Shown: positions 18,450-28,376, counted from the first letter of the stretch. The stretch is DNA of 64,000 nucleotides from Paracoccus endophyticus (GCF_003286075.1 NZ_QLUV01000004.1:124001-188000); one strand, 5' to 3'. A program made the numbers and translations. Notes: generated by a model not told the origin, from the letters alone.

Positions 18450-19529
18450 ATGCTGCCGCCGTCCAGCCCAGACGAAATCCTCAGGGCGCGCGGGGCCGCG
18501 CACCGTCCGGCCGGGCGATTCGAACCCTATCATCCGGTGCCCGAGGATGACGGCTGGGACACCCCGCGCGATGCGTCCCTGCTGCGGACCGAGATCGCGA
18601 CCGAACGGCCGCGCCGCGTCATCACCCGCAACCAGTCCCCCGACGTGCCGTTCGACCGCTCTGTGAATCCCTATCGGGGCTGCGAGCATGGCTGCATCTA
18701 TTGCTTTGCCCGCCCCACGCACGCCTATCTGGGCCTGTCGCCCGGCCTCGATTTCGAAACCCGCATCACCGCCAAGCCTGACGCCCCGGCCCTGCTGGCC
18801 GAGGAGATCGCCCGGCCCGGCTATGCCGTGGCGCCGATCGCGTTCGGCACCAACACCGATCCCTATCAGCCGGCCGAATCGCGGCTGGCGATCATGCGCG
18901 GCTGCCTGCAGGTGCTGCACGACTGGAACCACCCGCTCAGCATCGTCACCCGCGGCCAGACCATCCTGCGCGACCTGGACCTGATCGGGGCGATGGCGGC
19001 GCGCGGACAGGCCCTTGTCGGCGTGTCGCTGACCACGCTGGACCCCGTGCTTGCCCGGCAGATGGAGCCGCGCGCCCCCGCCCCCGCGACGCGGCTGCGG
19101 ATGATCCGGGCGCTGGCGGACGCGGGCGTCGCGGTCCGCGTCATGGCCGCCCCGATGATCCCGGTCCTGACGGCGCACGAGCTTGAGGCGATCCTGGCCG
19201 CCGCACGCCGGGCGGGCGCGGCCAGCGCCAGCATGATCCCGGTCCGCCTGCCGCTTGAGGTGGCGCCCCTGTTTCGTGACTGGCTCGACCGCCACCACCC
19301 CGGAAAGGCCGCCCATGTGATGGCGCGCATTCAGGCCATGCGCGGCGGGCGCGACAACGACCCGCGCTTTTTCAGCCGGATGCGCGGCGAGGGACCCGAG
19401 GCCGACCTGCTGCACCAGCGCTTTCGCCTGGCGCGCAGGCGGCTGGGCTTTGCGACCGAAAGCCCGCCGCTGGATTGCAGCCGGTTCGCCCCGCCGCCGC
19501 GCGCGGGCCAGCAGCTGTCGCTGTTCTAG
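18450..19529 (+). CDS. PA0069-family radical SAM protein (SplB-like)
   Basis: A 359-aa radical S-adenosylmethionine protein. The 4Fe-4S motif CEHGCIYC (C78, C82, C85) is followed by the SAM-binding region, with GTNTDPYQPAE, SIVTRG and GVSLTTLD typical of the PA0069/SplB-like branch related to spore photoproduct lyases. The N-terminus RGAAHRPAGRFEP and the EDDGWD motif are family hallmarks. The start at 18450 was chosen because the upstream ATG (18432) lies inside the operator-like box. The biochemical reaction is unproven; a SOS-type operator suggests a DNA-damage role. It is convergent with trpS. Confidence 0.9.
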   Translation: MLPPSSPDEILRARGAAHRPAGRFEPYHPVPEDDGWDTPRDASLLRTEIATERPRRVITRNQSPDVPFDRSVNPYRGCEHGCIYCFARPTHAYLGLSPGLDFETRITAKPDAPALLAEEIARPGYAVAPIAFGTNTDPYQPAESRLAIMRGCLQVLHDWNHPLSIVTRGQTILRDLDLIGAMAARGQALVGVSLTTLDPVLARQMEPRAPAPATRLRMIRALADAGVAVRVMAAPMIPVLTAHELEAILAAARRAGAASASMIPVRLPLEVAPLFRDWLDRHHPGKAAHVMARIQAMRGGRDNDPRFFSRMRGEGPEADLLHQRFRLARRRLGFATESPPLDCSRFAPPPRAGQQLSLF

Positions 19530-19571
19530 GCCACCCTTTCGGCCGCGCATGGTCCTGCGGGGGCGCCCCGT

Positions 19572-20585
19572 TCACCGGGCGCCGCGGATCATCCCCATAA
19601 TCTCGCGCGCGTCCGCGACGATGGGCGCGGCCACGGCATCGGCGCGCTCGGCGCCCGCCAGCAGGATGCGGTCGATCTCGGCGGGGTCGGCCATCAGCGC
19701 GTTCATGCGCGTGGTGATGGGCGACAGCACGCCCACCGCGACCTCGGCCAGCGCGGGCTTGAACGCGCCGAAGCCCTGACCCTCGAACCGGGCGCAGACC
19801 GCGTCCGGCGCCTCGCCCGTCAGGGCGGCATAGATGTTGACAAGGTTCCGCGCCTCGGGGCGGTCCTTCAGCCCGGCCATGCTGCCGGGCAGGGGGTCGG
19901 CGTCGGTGCGCGCCTTGCGGATCTTTTGCGCGATGGTGTCGGCATCGTCGGTCAGGTTGATGCGGCTGGCGTCCGAGGGGTCGGACTTGGACATCTTCCT
20001 GCTGCCGTCGCGCAAGCTCATGACGCGCGTGGCCGTGCCCTCGATCACCGGCTCGGGCAGGGGAAAGAACTCGACGCCGTAGTCGTGGTTGAACTTGGCC
20101 GCGATGTCTCGGGTCAGCTCGACGTGCTGCTTCTGATCCTCACCTACGGGGACATGGGTCGCCTGATAGGCCAGGATGTCGGCCGCCATCAGCGCCGGAT
20201 AGGCGTACAGCCCCAGGCTGACCGCTTCGGCGTTCTTGCCGGCCTTGTCCTTGAACTGGGTCATCCGGTTCATCCAGCCGACGCGCGCCACGCAGGACAG
20301 CATCCAGCCCAGCTCGGCATGGGCGGGGACGTGCGACTGCACGAACAGGATCGACTGGGCGGGGTCGATGCCGGCGGCCAGGAACGCGGCCGCGGCCTCG
20401 CGCGTCTGGTGGCGCAGGCGGGCGGGGTCCTGCCAGACGGTGATCGCGTGCAGGTCGACCAGGCAATAGACCGTCTCGACCTGGCCCTGCTTTTCGACAA
20501 AGCGCCTCAGCGCGCCCAGATAGTTGCCCAGCGTCAGCCCGCCGGACGGCTGGATGCCGGAAAAGATGCGCGGCGCGTGGGTCAT
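19572..20585 (-). CDS. trpS: Tryptophan--tRNA ligase
   Basis: Class I aminoacyl-tRNA synthetase charging tRNA-Trp (337 aa, standard length). The ATP site is [19 protein letters not shown] (HIGH-type TLGN), the tRNA/ATP loop is [10 protein letters not shown] (KMSKS), and [15 protein letters not shown] is the tryptophan pocket region. In relatives it sits with glnD and murJ; here the rhomboid-like gene intervenes, reading the other way, with divergent starts 80 nt apart. Confidence 0.97.
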   Translation of the reverse strand: MTHAPRIFSGIQPSGGLTLGNYLGALRRFVEKQGQVETVYCLVDLHAITVWQDPARLRHQTREAAAAFLAAGIDPAQSILFVQSHVPAHAELGWMLSCVARVGWMNRMTQFKDKAGKNAEAVSLGLYAYPALMAADILAYQATHVPVGEDQKQHVELTRDIAAKFNHDYGVEFFPLPEPVIEGTATRVMSLRDGSRKMSKSDPSDASRINLTDDADTIAQKIRKARTDADPLPGSMAGLKDRPEARNLVNIYAALTGEAPDAVCARFEGQGFGAFKPALAEVAVGVLSPITTRMNALMADPAEIDRILLAGAERADAVAAPIVADAREIMGMIRGAR

Positions 20586-20665
20586 GGCAAGCCTGCTGGA
20601 AAAATGGTCGCGGCCGGGATAGCGGTTGGCCGGAACGGGCGCAACCGCCCGAGGAAAGGACCGCG

Positions 20666-21376
20666 ATGCGCCCCGGATACGACGAAAGCCCGCTGAACCC
20701 CGTCCCCGCGGTGATCTGGCTGCTGGCCGCCCCCATCCTAGCGGCCGAGGCGTATTTCGGCCTGGGCCGCCTGGGCTTTCTGGGCGGCGGCCCCGGCGCG
20801 AGCGGCGCCGCGCGGCAGATCATGGTCGAACGCACCGCCTTCGCGCCCGAGTTCGCCATCCGCGCCTGGGAACGCTGGACCCCGGCGGGCGGGCAGTTGT
20901 GGCGGCTGCTGACCTATCCGTTCGTCCACTACTCGCTGACGCACGCGATCTTCGTGTGCGTCTTTCTGCTGGCGCTGGGCAACATGGTGGCCCGCGCGTT
21001 CCGGCCGCTGGCCGTGGCGCTGGTGTTCCTGGGCGCGGCCGTGGGCGGCGGGCTGGTCTATGCCGTCGCCGCGCGGCTGCTGCCGGGGGTGCGGTTCGAT
21101 CCGCTGGTCGGCGGCTATCCCGCCGTCTACGGCCTGCTGGGCGCGTTCACATTCCTGCTGTGGGCGCGGCTGGGGGCGGAAAACGCAAACCAGCTCAGGG
21201 CCTTTTCGCTGATCGGCATCCTGCTGGCGTTCCAACTGGTGTTCGGGATCGTGTTCGGCGGGGCGGGAATGAACTGGGTGGCCGAGATCGCGGGCTTTGC
21301 GATCGGCTTTCTGCTGTCCTTCGTGCTGGTTCCCGGCGGGTGGGCGCGGGTGCGCGGGCGCGTCCGCCACCGTTGA
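20666..21376 (+). CDS. Rhomboid-fold membrane protein, catalytic residues missing
   Basis: A 236-aa protein with six to seven hydrophobic segments matching the rhomboid fold: a helix near 14-32, the L1 loop, [14 protein letters not shown] near 83-95, and [20 protein letters not shown] near 148-166. The usual GxSG of the active serine is G150-Y-P152-A, and the helix-6 histidine (VAHxxG) is E207 in WVAEIAGF, so both dyad residues are lost. It is therefore a pseudoprotease (iRhom/derlin-like in principle), not a protease. A strong SD, GAGGAAAGGA, precedes the ATG. It lies opposite to murJ and trpS, so it is an isolated unit. Confidence 0.82.
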   Translation: MRPGYDESPLNPVPAVIWLLAAPILAAEAYFGLGRLGFLGGGPGASGAARQIMVERTAFAPEFAIRAWERWTPAGGQLWRLLTYPFVHYSLTHAIFVCVFLLALGNMVARAFRPLAVALVFLGAAVGGGLVYAVAARLLPGVRFDPLVGGYPAVYGLLGAFTFLLWARLGAENANQLRAFSLIGILLAFQLVFGIVFGGAGMNWVAEIAGFAIGFLLSFVLVPGGWARVRGRVRHR

Positions 21377-21472
21377 GCCGGTCCCCGGGGCGACCCGCAA
21401 CCGCCGCCGGATCGCGCGGCGGGATGGTCCTGCGGCTGCACGGCCTGGGCCCCGCGGTTGCCCCTGTGGCGG

Positions 21473-23002
21473 TCAGCGCCGCCGCACGCTGGCCCGCAGG
21501 TCCGCCGGGCGCACCGCCCCGGTGGCAAAGCTCAGCCCGAAATAGAGCGCGGCGCCCCCAAGGACCATCAGCGCCAGGCCCGCGACATCGCCCTCTCCGT
21601 CCGCGGCCAGCCACTGGCGCAGCGCCCACAGCGCCGCCGCCATCAGCGCCGACGACAGCACGATGCGCGGGGCCGATCCGATCAGCCGCGCATCGGCGCG
21701 CGCCGCCAGCCCCATCGCGCGCGTGCCCCACCACAGCTGCGCGACCATCACCCAGGCCGCGACGCTGGTGCCGATCGCGGCGGCGATGAACCCCGCCAGC
21801 GGCATCAGGCCGAAGGCCACGGCGGCGTTCACCCCCATCGACACCACCGCAAAGCGGAACGGCGTGCGCGTGTCCTCGCGCGCGAAATACAGCGGCTGCA
21901 GGATCTTCTGCATCACGAAGGCGGGCAGGCCCAGCGCATAGACGACCAGCGCGCGGGCGGTTTGCGTGGTGTCATGGGCGTCGAACGCGCCGCGCTGGAA
22001 CAGGGTGGCGACCATCGGCACGGCGATGACGGCGATAGCAAAGGCCGCGGGCAGGGTCAGAAACAGCCCGAACTCGGTCGCGCGGCTATAGGCGGACTGG
22101 CCGCCGGTCTCGTCCCCGGCGCGCAGGCGGCGCGACAGTTCGGGCAGCAGCACCACCGCGACCGCCGCCCCCACGACGCCCAGCGGCAGCTGGTACAGCC
22201 GGTCCGAGTAGCTGAGCCAGCCGATCGCGCCCTCGAAGAAGCTGCCCACCTGCCGGCCCACCAGCAGGTTCACCTGCACCACGCCGCCCGCGAAGACGGC
22301 CGGCAGGGCGATGGTCAGCAGCCGCCGCATCTCGGGCGTCAGGCGCGGCCGGCGCGGCACCAGCCGCCAGCCGCTGCGGCTGGCGTCCCACCAGACCAGC
22401 GCCAGCTGCGCGACGCCGGTGATCGGCGTGGCCCAGGCCAGCGTCAGGCCCAGGTCCCAGCCCAGCGCGCGCCCCAGGACCATGCCGACGATGAACAGCA
22501 GGTTCAGCAGCACGGGCGCCGCGGCGGCGGCGGTGAACCGGCCGTTCGCGTTCAGCACGCCCGAGATCATCGAGGCCAGCGAGATCAGCAGGATATAGGG
22601 GAAGGTGATCCGCCCGTATTCGACCGCCAGGCCGAACCGCTCGTCCCCGGAAAACCCCGCCGCCATCAGCCAGACCAGCACCGGCATGAAGATCATCGCC
22701 AGCGCGGAGAACACCGCCACCACCACCGCCAGCCCCGAGAAGGCATCGCGCGCAAAGCCCTGCGGGTCCTCGCCCGATTCCAGCTTTTTCGAGAACAGCG
22801 GCACGAAGGCGGTGTTGAACGCCCCCTCGGCGAAAAAGCGGCGGAACATGTTGGGCAGCGACAGCGCGACCAGGAACGCCTCGGCCACGGGGCCGGTGCC
22901 CAGCCAGGCGGCCATCAGGATGTCGCGGACAAAGCCGGACAGCCGCGACAGGAATGTCCACAGCCCGACCGAGACAAAGCCCCGCAGCAGTCCGCCCCGC
23001 AT
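21473..23002 (-). CDS. murJ: Lipid II flippase MurJ (MviN)
   Basis: A 509-aa MOP-superfamily flippase moving lipid II across the inner membrane for peptidoglycan synthesis. It has about 14 hydrophobic segments. The N-terminus GFVSVGLWTFLSRLSGFVRDILMAAWLG carries the conserved R18/R24-type arginines, and FFAEGAFNTAFVPLF is the MurJ signature. The start at 23002 was chosen (GAGGAGG about eight bases upstream); a longer frame adds an Arg-rich non-conserved tail. It lies 245 nt downstream of glnD on the same strand. Confidence 0.95.
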   Translation of the reverse strand: MRGGLLRGFVSVGLWTFLSRLSGFVRDILMAAWLGTGPVAEAFLVALSLPNMFRRFFAEGAFNTAFVPLFSKKLESGEDPQGFARDAFSGLAVVVAVFSALAMIFMPVLVWLMAAGFSGDERFGLAVEYGRITFPYILLISLASMISGVLNANGRFTAAAAAPVLLNLLFIVGMVLGRALGWDLGLTLAWATPITGVAQLALVWWDASRSGWRLVPRRPRLTPEMRRLLTIALPAVFAGGVVQVNLLVGRQVGSFFEGAIGWLSYSDRLYQLPLGVVGAAVAVVLLPELSRRLRAGDETGGQSAYSRATEFGLFLTLPAAFAIAVIAVPMVATLFQRGAFDAHDTTQTARALVVYALGLPAFVMQKILQPLYFAREDTRTPFRFAVVSMGVNAAVAFGLMPLAGFIAAAIGTSVAAWVMVAQLWWGTRAMGLAARADARLIGSAPRIVLSSALMAAALWALRQWLAADGEGDVAGLALMVLGGAALYFGLSFATGAVRPADLRASVRRR

Positions 23003-23246
23003 CGCGCCGGCCTCCTCGCTTTTTTCGTTTCCGGCGGCCCGGTGCCGGGCGCGCGCCACCCGCTGGCGCCGGTGCCGCGCCGATGTGCCCGCGATTGTGC
23101 CGCGCCGCAAGCCGGTGCGTGGCTGAGCGGGCGGGCCGCCGCGCAGCCGGCGGCAGGCTGCCGGACGGTCGGGGCGGGGGACGGGGACTCGGGCCGGAAC
23201 GACAGGCCACCCGTGCCGCGACCCGTCGGCGCGGATTGCGGCGGCG

Positions 23247-26054
23247 TCAGACGGCCGCGCGCTCGGCGCCCTCGCGGATCGCCTGGCGCAGGCGGCGTTC
23301 CAGCGTTTCGCGCCGTGCCGGCTGATGCAGCTTCAGCCCGAACATGTCCTTGACGTAGAACGTGTCCACGACCTGGGCGCCGAAGGTGGCGATGACCGCG
23401 CTGGCGATCTGGATGTGGTTCTGCGCCAGGGTGCGGGTCAGGTCATACAGCAGGCCCGGCCGGTCGCGGGTGTCCACCTCGATGATCGTGTAGATCTCGC
23501 TGCCCTCGTTGTCGAAGGTGACGTGGGTGGGAAAGCGGAACGCCCGCTCGCGCTTGCGGACCTTGTCGCGGTCGGCGAACGCCTCGCGCGGGACGACCTC
23601 GCCGGCCAGCGTGCGCTCGATCATGCGGCGCAGGCGCGGCAGGCGGTCGGTGGAATAGGGATGGCCGGCCTCGTCCTGGATCCAGAACACCGCCGTCGCA
23701 TAGCCGTCGCGGGTCGTATAGGTGCGCGCGTCCACCACGTTCGCGCCCACCAGCGCCAGCGACCCGGCCAGGCGCGAGAAGATGCCCGGATGATCGGCCA
23801 GCGCAAAGGCCGCACGCGTCGCGTCACGCTTCAGGTCGGGGTCCAGGTCCATGCGGATCTCGTCGTCGCGGATGCCGCGCAGCAGCCGCGCGAACACCTG
23901 CTGCGTGTCGGTGGGCAACCCCTGCCAGTAGCTGTCATAGTGGCGCTGCGTCTCGGCCCGGACCGCCTTCGGCTCCCACCCCTGGGCGATCAGCAGGTGG
24001 CGCAGGCTGCGCCGCGCCTCGTCCACGCGCTGTTCGCGGTTGACGTCCTCCAGCCCGTTGTCCAGCGCGTCGGCGGTCTGCTGGTACAGCTTCCGGATCA
24101 GCGCCGCCTTCCAGTTGTTCCAGGTGCCCGGCCCGACCCCGCGGATGTCGCAGACGGTCAGCACCGTCAGCAGGTCCAGCCGCCGACGCGAGCGGACCGC
24201 CTTGGCGAAATCACGCAGGGTGCGGGGATCGGCGATGTCGCGTTTCTGCGCCACGTCCGACATCAGCAGGTGGTGGCGGATCAGCCATTCCACCAGTTCC
24301 ACCTGTTCATGCGTCAGGCCCAGGCGATGGCAGACCCGGCGCGCGATCTGCGCGCCCACGATCGAATGGTCCTCGGGCCGCCCCTTGCCGATGTCGTGCA
24401 GCAGCGTCGCCAGATAGATCACGGCGCGATCCACGGGCCCGCGCATGATCGCGCTGACGATGGGCAGGTCCGCCTCGTCGTCCCCGCGCTCGATGGCGGC
24501 CAGGGCCGCGACGCACTGGATCAGGTGCTCGTCCACGGTGAAGTGGTGGTAGACGTTGAACTGCATCATGGCGACGACGCGTTCGAATTCGGGGATATAG
24601 GCGCCCAGCACCCCCAGTTCGTTCATCCGCCTGAGCGAGCGTTCGGGATTGCCGTGCCCCAGCAGCAGGTCCAGGAAGATGCGCGCCGCCTCGGGGTCGT
24701 GGCGCATCCGGTCGTCGATGCGCCACAGGTTCGCCGCAACCAGCCGCATGGCGTCCGGGTGCAGCAGGATCGACGTCCGCAGCGACTCCTGGAACAGGCG
24801 CAGGATGTTCAGGGGATCGGCCAGGAACCGCGCCGGATCCTCGACGGTCAGCCGACCCGTCTTTTCGGCGAACCCCGGCCCCAGCGTCTTGCGGCGGCGG
24901 AAGATGCCGGGCAGCAGCGGCGCCTTGTAGACGTGGCGCTGTTCCAGCGCGGTCAGGAACACGCGGGTCAGCTCGCCCACGCGGGTGGCGTGGCGGAAGT
25001 AGTCCTGCATGAAGATCTCGACCGCGCGGCGCCCGGTGGCGTCGTGATAGCCCATGCGCGCCGCCACCTCGACCTGCATGTCGAAGCTGAGCACGTCGAC
25101 CGCCCGTCCCGCGATCAGGTGCAGGTGGCAGCGCACCGCCCACAGGAAATCCTCGGCCGCCCAGAAGGTCGCGTGCTCGTCGCGGGTGAAGAAGCCCAGG
25201 TCCACCAGCTCGACCGCGCGGTCCACGCGGTGGATGTACTTGGCGATCCAGTAGAGCGTCTGCAGGTCGCGCAGGCCGCCCTTGCCCTCCTTGATGTTGG
25301 GTTCCAGCACATAACGCTGGCCGCCCTGGCGCTTGTGGCGCTCGGACCGTTCGGCCAGCTTGGCCTCGATGAACTCGGGCACGGTCCGCTCGAACAGCTC
25401 GGGCCACAGGCGGTCGCGCAGGGATTCGGCGGTCAGCGCATCGCCGCAGATCAGCCGGTGCTCCAGCAGGCTGGTGCGGACCGTCATGTCGCGCTCGGCC
25501 AGCCGCACGCAGTCGTCCAGCGACCGCGTGGCCTGCCCGATCTTCAGCTTGAGGTCCCACAGCATGTACAGCATCGATTCGACGACGCTTTCGACCCAGC
25601 CGCTGATCTTCCACGGCACCAGGAACAGCAGGTCCACGTCGGACTGCGGCGCCATCTCGGCCCGCCCGTAGCCGCCGACGCCCACCACGGCCAGCCGCTC
25701 GGCCTCGGTCGGGTGGGGGTTGGGGTGCAGATGGCGGATGGCGACATGATGGACGCCGCGCACGGTGGCGTCGGTCAGCGTGGCGATGGCGCGCACGGTC
25801 TCGCGCCCGGCGCGCGGGTGGCTCGTCAGGCCCGCGACGATGTCGGCCATCGCCTCGGCCCGCGCCTGGGACAGCAGCGCCACCGTGGCCTCGCGGATCG
25901 CGCGCGGCTCGGTCAGGCCGGCCAGGCGCCGGTCCAGCGCCTGCGCCAGCCAGTCGGGGTCGAACAGCCCGTGCGCCCCGGGCAGGGCCGGCGCGCTCTG
26001 GACGGGGGCCGCGACGGGGGCGGCCCCCGCGTCGGTCGGCTGGGGGTCGGCCAA
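23247..26054 (-). CDS. glnD: [Protein-PII] uridylyltransferase / uridylyl-removing enzyme
   Basis: Bifunctional nitrogen sensor (935 aa) that uridylylates PII when glutamine is low and de-uridylylates it when high. Domains: nucleotidyltransferase with GVGGYGRAEMAPQSDVDLLFL near residue 125; GlnD adaptor helices; an HD hydrolase domain (LLHDIGKGRPEDHSIVG near 550); and two C-terminal ACT domains (about 735-810 and 850-930) that bind glutamine. The start must be TTG at 26054: the preceding gene stops at 26057 and no ATG lies near the conserved N-terminus. The two-base gap to the LpoA-like gene implies coupled translation. Confidence 0.95.
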   Translation of the reverse strand: MADPQPTDAGAAPVAAPVQSAPALPGAHGLFDPDWLAQALDRRLAGLTEPRAIREATVALLSQARAEAMADIVAGLTSHPRAGRETVRAIATLTDATVRGVHHVAIRHLHPNPHPTEAERLAVVGVGGYGRAEMAPQSDVDLLFLVPWKISGWVESVVESMLYMLWDLKLKIGQATRSLDDCVRLAERDMTVRTSLLEHRLICGDALTAESLRDRLWPELFERTVPEFIEAKLAERSERHKRQGGQRYVLEPNIKEGKGGLRDLQTLYWIAKYIHRVDRAVELVDLGFFTRDEHATFWAAEDFLWAVRCHLHLIAGRAVDVLSFDMQVEVAARMGYHDATGRRAVEIFMQDYFRHATRVGELTRVFLTALEQRHVYKAPLLPGIFRRRKTLGPGFAEKTGRLTVEDPARFLADPLNILRLFQESLRTSILLHPDAMRLVAANLWRIDDRMRHDPEAARIFLDLLLGHGNPERSLRRMNELGVLGAYIPEFERVVAMMQFNVYHHFTVDEHLIQCVAALAAIERGDDEADLPIVSAIMRGPVDRAVIYLATLLHDIGKGRPEDHSIVGAQIARRVCHRLGLTHEQVELVEWLIRHHLLMSDVAQKRDIADPRTLRDFAKAVRSRRRLDLLTVLTVCDIRGVGPGTWNNWKAALIRKLYQQTADALDNGLEDVNREQRVDEARRSLRHLLIAQGWEPKAVRAETQRHYDSYWQGLPTDTQQVFARLLRGIRDDEIRMDLDPDLKRDATRAAFALADHPGIFSRLAGSLALVGANVVDARTYTTRDGYATAVFWIQDEAGHPYSTDRLPRLRRMIERTLAGEVVPREAFADRDKVRKRERAFRFPTHVTFDNEGSEIYTIIEVDTRDRPGLLYDLTRTLAQNHIQIASAVIATFGAQVVDTFYVKDMFGLKLHQPARRETLERRLRQAIREGAERAAV

Positions 26055-26056
26055 GG

Positions 26057-27256
26057 TCAGAGCCCGAACCCGCTGAAGCTGCGGCGCGCGGGGTCCAGGA
26101 TGACCAGCTGGCCGCCGCGCAGGGTGGCGACCGCAAGGCTGCGCTCGATGCTGCCGTCCGAGCGCAGGCGGAACGGACCCTGGACGCCCGCGAACCCGGC
26201 GCCGCTGGTCAGCCCCGCCGTCGTTACCGCATTGCGCCGCCCGTCGCGCACCAGCGCCGCGATCGCCGAGACGCCATCATAGGCCAGCGAGCCCAGCTCG
26301 TGCGGCCGCTCGCCGAAGGCGGCCTGATAGCGGCCCTGGAACGCCGCGATGCGCGCCAGGTCCGGCACCGTGAACCAGCCGTTCTGCAACTGTGCCAGCC
26401 CGATCCGTTCGGGCGGCGTGTCCCACCGGGTCAGCCCCATCATCTGGATCGCCGAGCCGGTCAGGCCGACCTGGGCCAGCGCGGCCGTGATCTCGGGCAG
26501 GACGCTGCCCTGGTTGGCGGTCAGGAAGATCGCCTGGGCGTTGTTGGCGCGGGCGGCCTGCGCGATCTGCGGGGCGACCGCGTCCATGTCGGCGCGGCTC
26601 AGCCCGTGGCTGGTGCGGCCGACCATGGTGGCGCGGTTGCGCGCGATCGCGCCCTCGATCGCGGCGCCGCCCAGCTGGCCGGCGGTGTCGTTCTCGGACA
26701 CCACCAGGAACCGCCGCAGCCCCTGCTGCGCGCCATAGGACACCAGACGGTCGGCGGTGTTGCCGAAGGTGTTGCCCAGCACGAACACGTTGCCGCCCGC
26801 GATGTCGGCGTTGTTGGAATAGGACAGCACGTTCACCCGGCCGCGCACGGCGTTGCCGACGGCGTTGGTCTCCTCGGCGAACAGGGGGCCGACGATGATC
26901 CTGGCGCCCGCCGCGACGGCCTCGTTGGCGCGTGCGACGGCGGTTTCGGCGTTGCCGCCGGTTTCATAGATGCGCAGGTCGATGCGGGCGCCCTGCGCGT
27001 CCGCGGCGGCCATGCGCCCGGCGTTGGCCAGTGACCGGGCCAGCCACTCGACCTCGGCGTTGCCGGACCCGGCAGGAACCAGCAGGGCCACCTGCACCGG
27101 CTGGGCGGGATCGATCAGCGGGCCGGTCTGCGGCCCCGAGGCGGTCGGCGTCATCGGCTGACAGGCGGCCAGCGCCAGCGCCGCAAGCACCGCCGCGGCG
27201 CGCCGAAGGGGCCGGCGCAGCGCATCGAGGGCCCGGCCGGGGGCAAGTGTGGACAT
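26057..27256 (-). CDS. LpoA-like penicillin-binding protein activator lipoprotein
   Basis: A 399-aa lipoprotein with a long Arg-rich signal ending in the lipobox LALAAC (Cys32). The rest is a periplasmic binding fold (Peripla_BP_6/LppC family): QVALLVPAGSGNAEVEWLARSL, IIVGPLFAEETNAV, RFLVVSENDTAG and SLAYDGVSAIAAL. In gammaproteobacteria LpoA activates PBP1A from the outer membrane. The divergent neighbour rsmI plus yraN repeats the enteric rsmI/lpoA/yraN neighbourhood, supporting the call, but PBP binding in this clade is inferred. SD AGGGA lies eight bases before the ATG. It is coupled to glnD downstream. Confidence 0.85.
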   Translation of the reverse strand: MSTLAPGRALDALRRPLRRAAAVLAALALAACQPMTPTASGPQTGPLIDPAQPVQVALLVPAGSGNAEVEWLARSLANAGRMAAADAQGARIDLRIYETGGNAETAVARANEAVAAGARIIVGPLFAEETNAVGNAVRGRVNVLSYSNNADIAGGNVFVLGNTFGNTADRLVSYGAQQGLRRFLVVSENDTAGQLGGAAIEGAIARNRATMVGRTSHGLSRADMDAVAPQIAQAARANNAQAIFLTANQGSVLPEITAALAQVGLTGSAIQMMGLTRWDTPPERIGLAQLQNGWFTVPDLARIAAFQGRYQAAFGERPHELGSLAYDGVSAIAALVRDGRRNAVTTAGLTSGAGFAGVQGPFRLRSDGSIERSLAVATLRGGQLVILDPARRSFSGFGL

Positions 27257-27356
27257 GGATGATTCCCTTTCGGACGATGGGGGGCTTGGGCGCAAGCCTA
27301 GCCACAAGGGCCGGGACGTGGCAACCTGACGCGCCCCTGTGGGCAAGGAGGGGGCG

Positions 27357-28376
27357 ATGACGAAGGACACACGCGCACAGGGTGGCGGGCGCCCCGGCGG
27401 GACGGGGGCGCGGCAAGGGGCGGCCGGGCGAGCGGGGGCAGGCCACGCCGCGCCTGCGGCCGAGGCAGCCGGCGAGGCGCGGGACCGCGAGCCCGCCCGC
27501 AGCCTGACGGCCACGATCGAGGCCGGGCCGCTGCCCCCCGGCCTGCACCTGGTCGCCACGCCCATCGGCGTTGCCCGCGACATCACGCTGCGGGCGCTGG
27601 ACGTGCTGAACACGGCCGACCTGCTGGCGGCCGAGGACACCCGCACCCTGCGCCACCTGATGGCGATCCACGGCATCCCCCTGCGCGGCCGCCGGATCGT
27701 CGCCTATCACGACCACAACGCGGCGCGGACGCGTCCCGGCCTGATGGCCGCGCTGGGACAGGGGCTGTCGGTGGCCTATTGCTCGGACGCGGGAACGCCC
27801 CTGGTGGCGGACCCGGGCTTTGCGCTGGCGCGCGATGCGGCCCATGCGGGCGCCCGCGTCCATGCGGTCCCCGGCCCGTCCGCCCTGCTGGCCGCGCTGA
27901 CCGTGGCGGGCCAGCCCAGCGACCGGTTCCTGTTCGCGGGCTTTCCCCCGTCGCAGGCCTCGGCCCGCCGGCGCTGGCTGGCCGGGCTGGCCGGGATCGA
28001 CGCCACGGTCGTGCTGTTCGAAAGCCCCCGCCGCGTTAAGGAACTGTTGAACGATCTGTGCGAGTCTGAGGCGAATCGCGGTATCGCGGTGTGCCGGGAA
28101 CTGACCAAGAAGTTCGAGGAGGTGCTGCGCGGCACGGTGGCCGAGGTGCGCGAGATGATCCCCGACGAGGGGCTGAGGGGAGAGGTCGTGGTGGTGCTGG
28201 CCCCGCCCGTGCCGATCCCCGCGGGCGACGACGAGGTCCGCGCCGCCCTTGCGGGGCGGCTGGGCCGGATGACGGTCAGGGATGCCGCCGCCGAGGTGGC
28301 CGGCGCGCTGGGCCTGCCGCGCAAGGACGTGTATCGCATGGCGCTGGTCCTGCAGGAGGAACGGGATGAGACATGA
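27357..28376 (+). CDS. rsmI: 16S rRNA (cytidine1402-2'-O)-methyltransferase
   Basis: SAM-dependent methyltransferase (tetrapyrrole methylase fold, 339 aa) for C1402 in the ribosomal decoding centre. LVATPIGVARDITLRALDVL is the RsmI opening, AEDTRTLRHLM, SDAGTPLVADPGF and GPSALLAALTVAG the SAM and core motifs, and RELTKKFEE the signature. It has a 60-residue Gly/Ala-rich extension before the conserved start, unlike most homologues. An excellent SD, AAGGAGGGGG, just before ATG 27357 argues that the extension is translated. It is divergent from the LpoA-like gene by 100 bp and overlaps yraN. Confidence 0.94.
   Translation: MTKDTRAQGGGRPGGTGARQGAAGRAGAGHAAPAAEAAGEARDREPARSLTATIEAGPLPPGLHLVATPIGVARDITLRALDVLNTADLLAAEDTRTLRHLMAIHGIPLRGRRIVAYHDHNAARTRPGLMAALGQGLSVAYCSDAGTPLVADPGFALARDAAHAGARVHAVPGPSALLAALTVAGQPSDRFLFAGFPPSQASARRRWLAGLAGIDATVVLFESPRRVKELLNDLCESEANRGIAVCRELTKKFEEVLRGTVAEVREMIPDEGLRGEVVVVLAPPVPIPAGDDEVRAALAGRLGRMTVRDAAAEVAGALGLPRKDVYRMALVLQEERDET

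Noticed and set aside
19561-19583. GGCGCCC/GGGCGCC hairpin as trpS or radical SAM terminator
   Set aside because: It overlaps the trpS stop and last codons and has no T-run; could be chance in GC-rich DNA.
23325-26282. A 985-codon plus-strand frame opposite glnD
   Set aside because: Antisense shadow of glnD; no conserved features.
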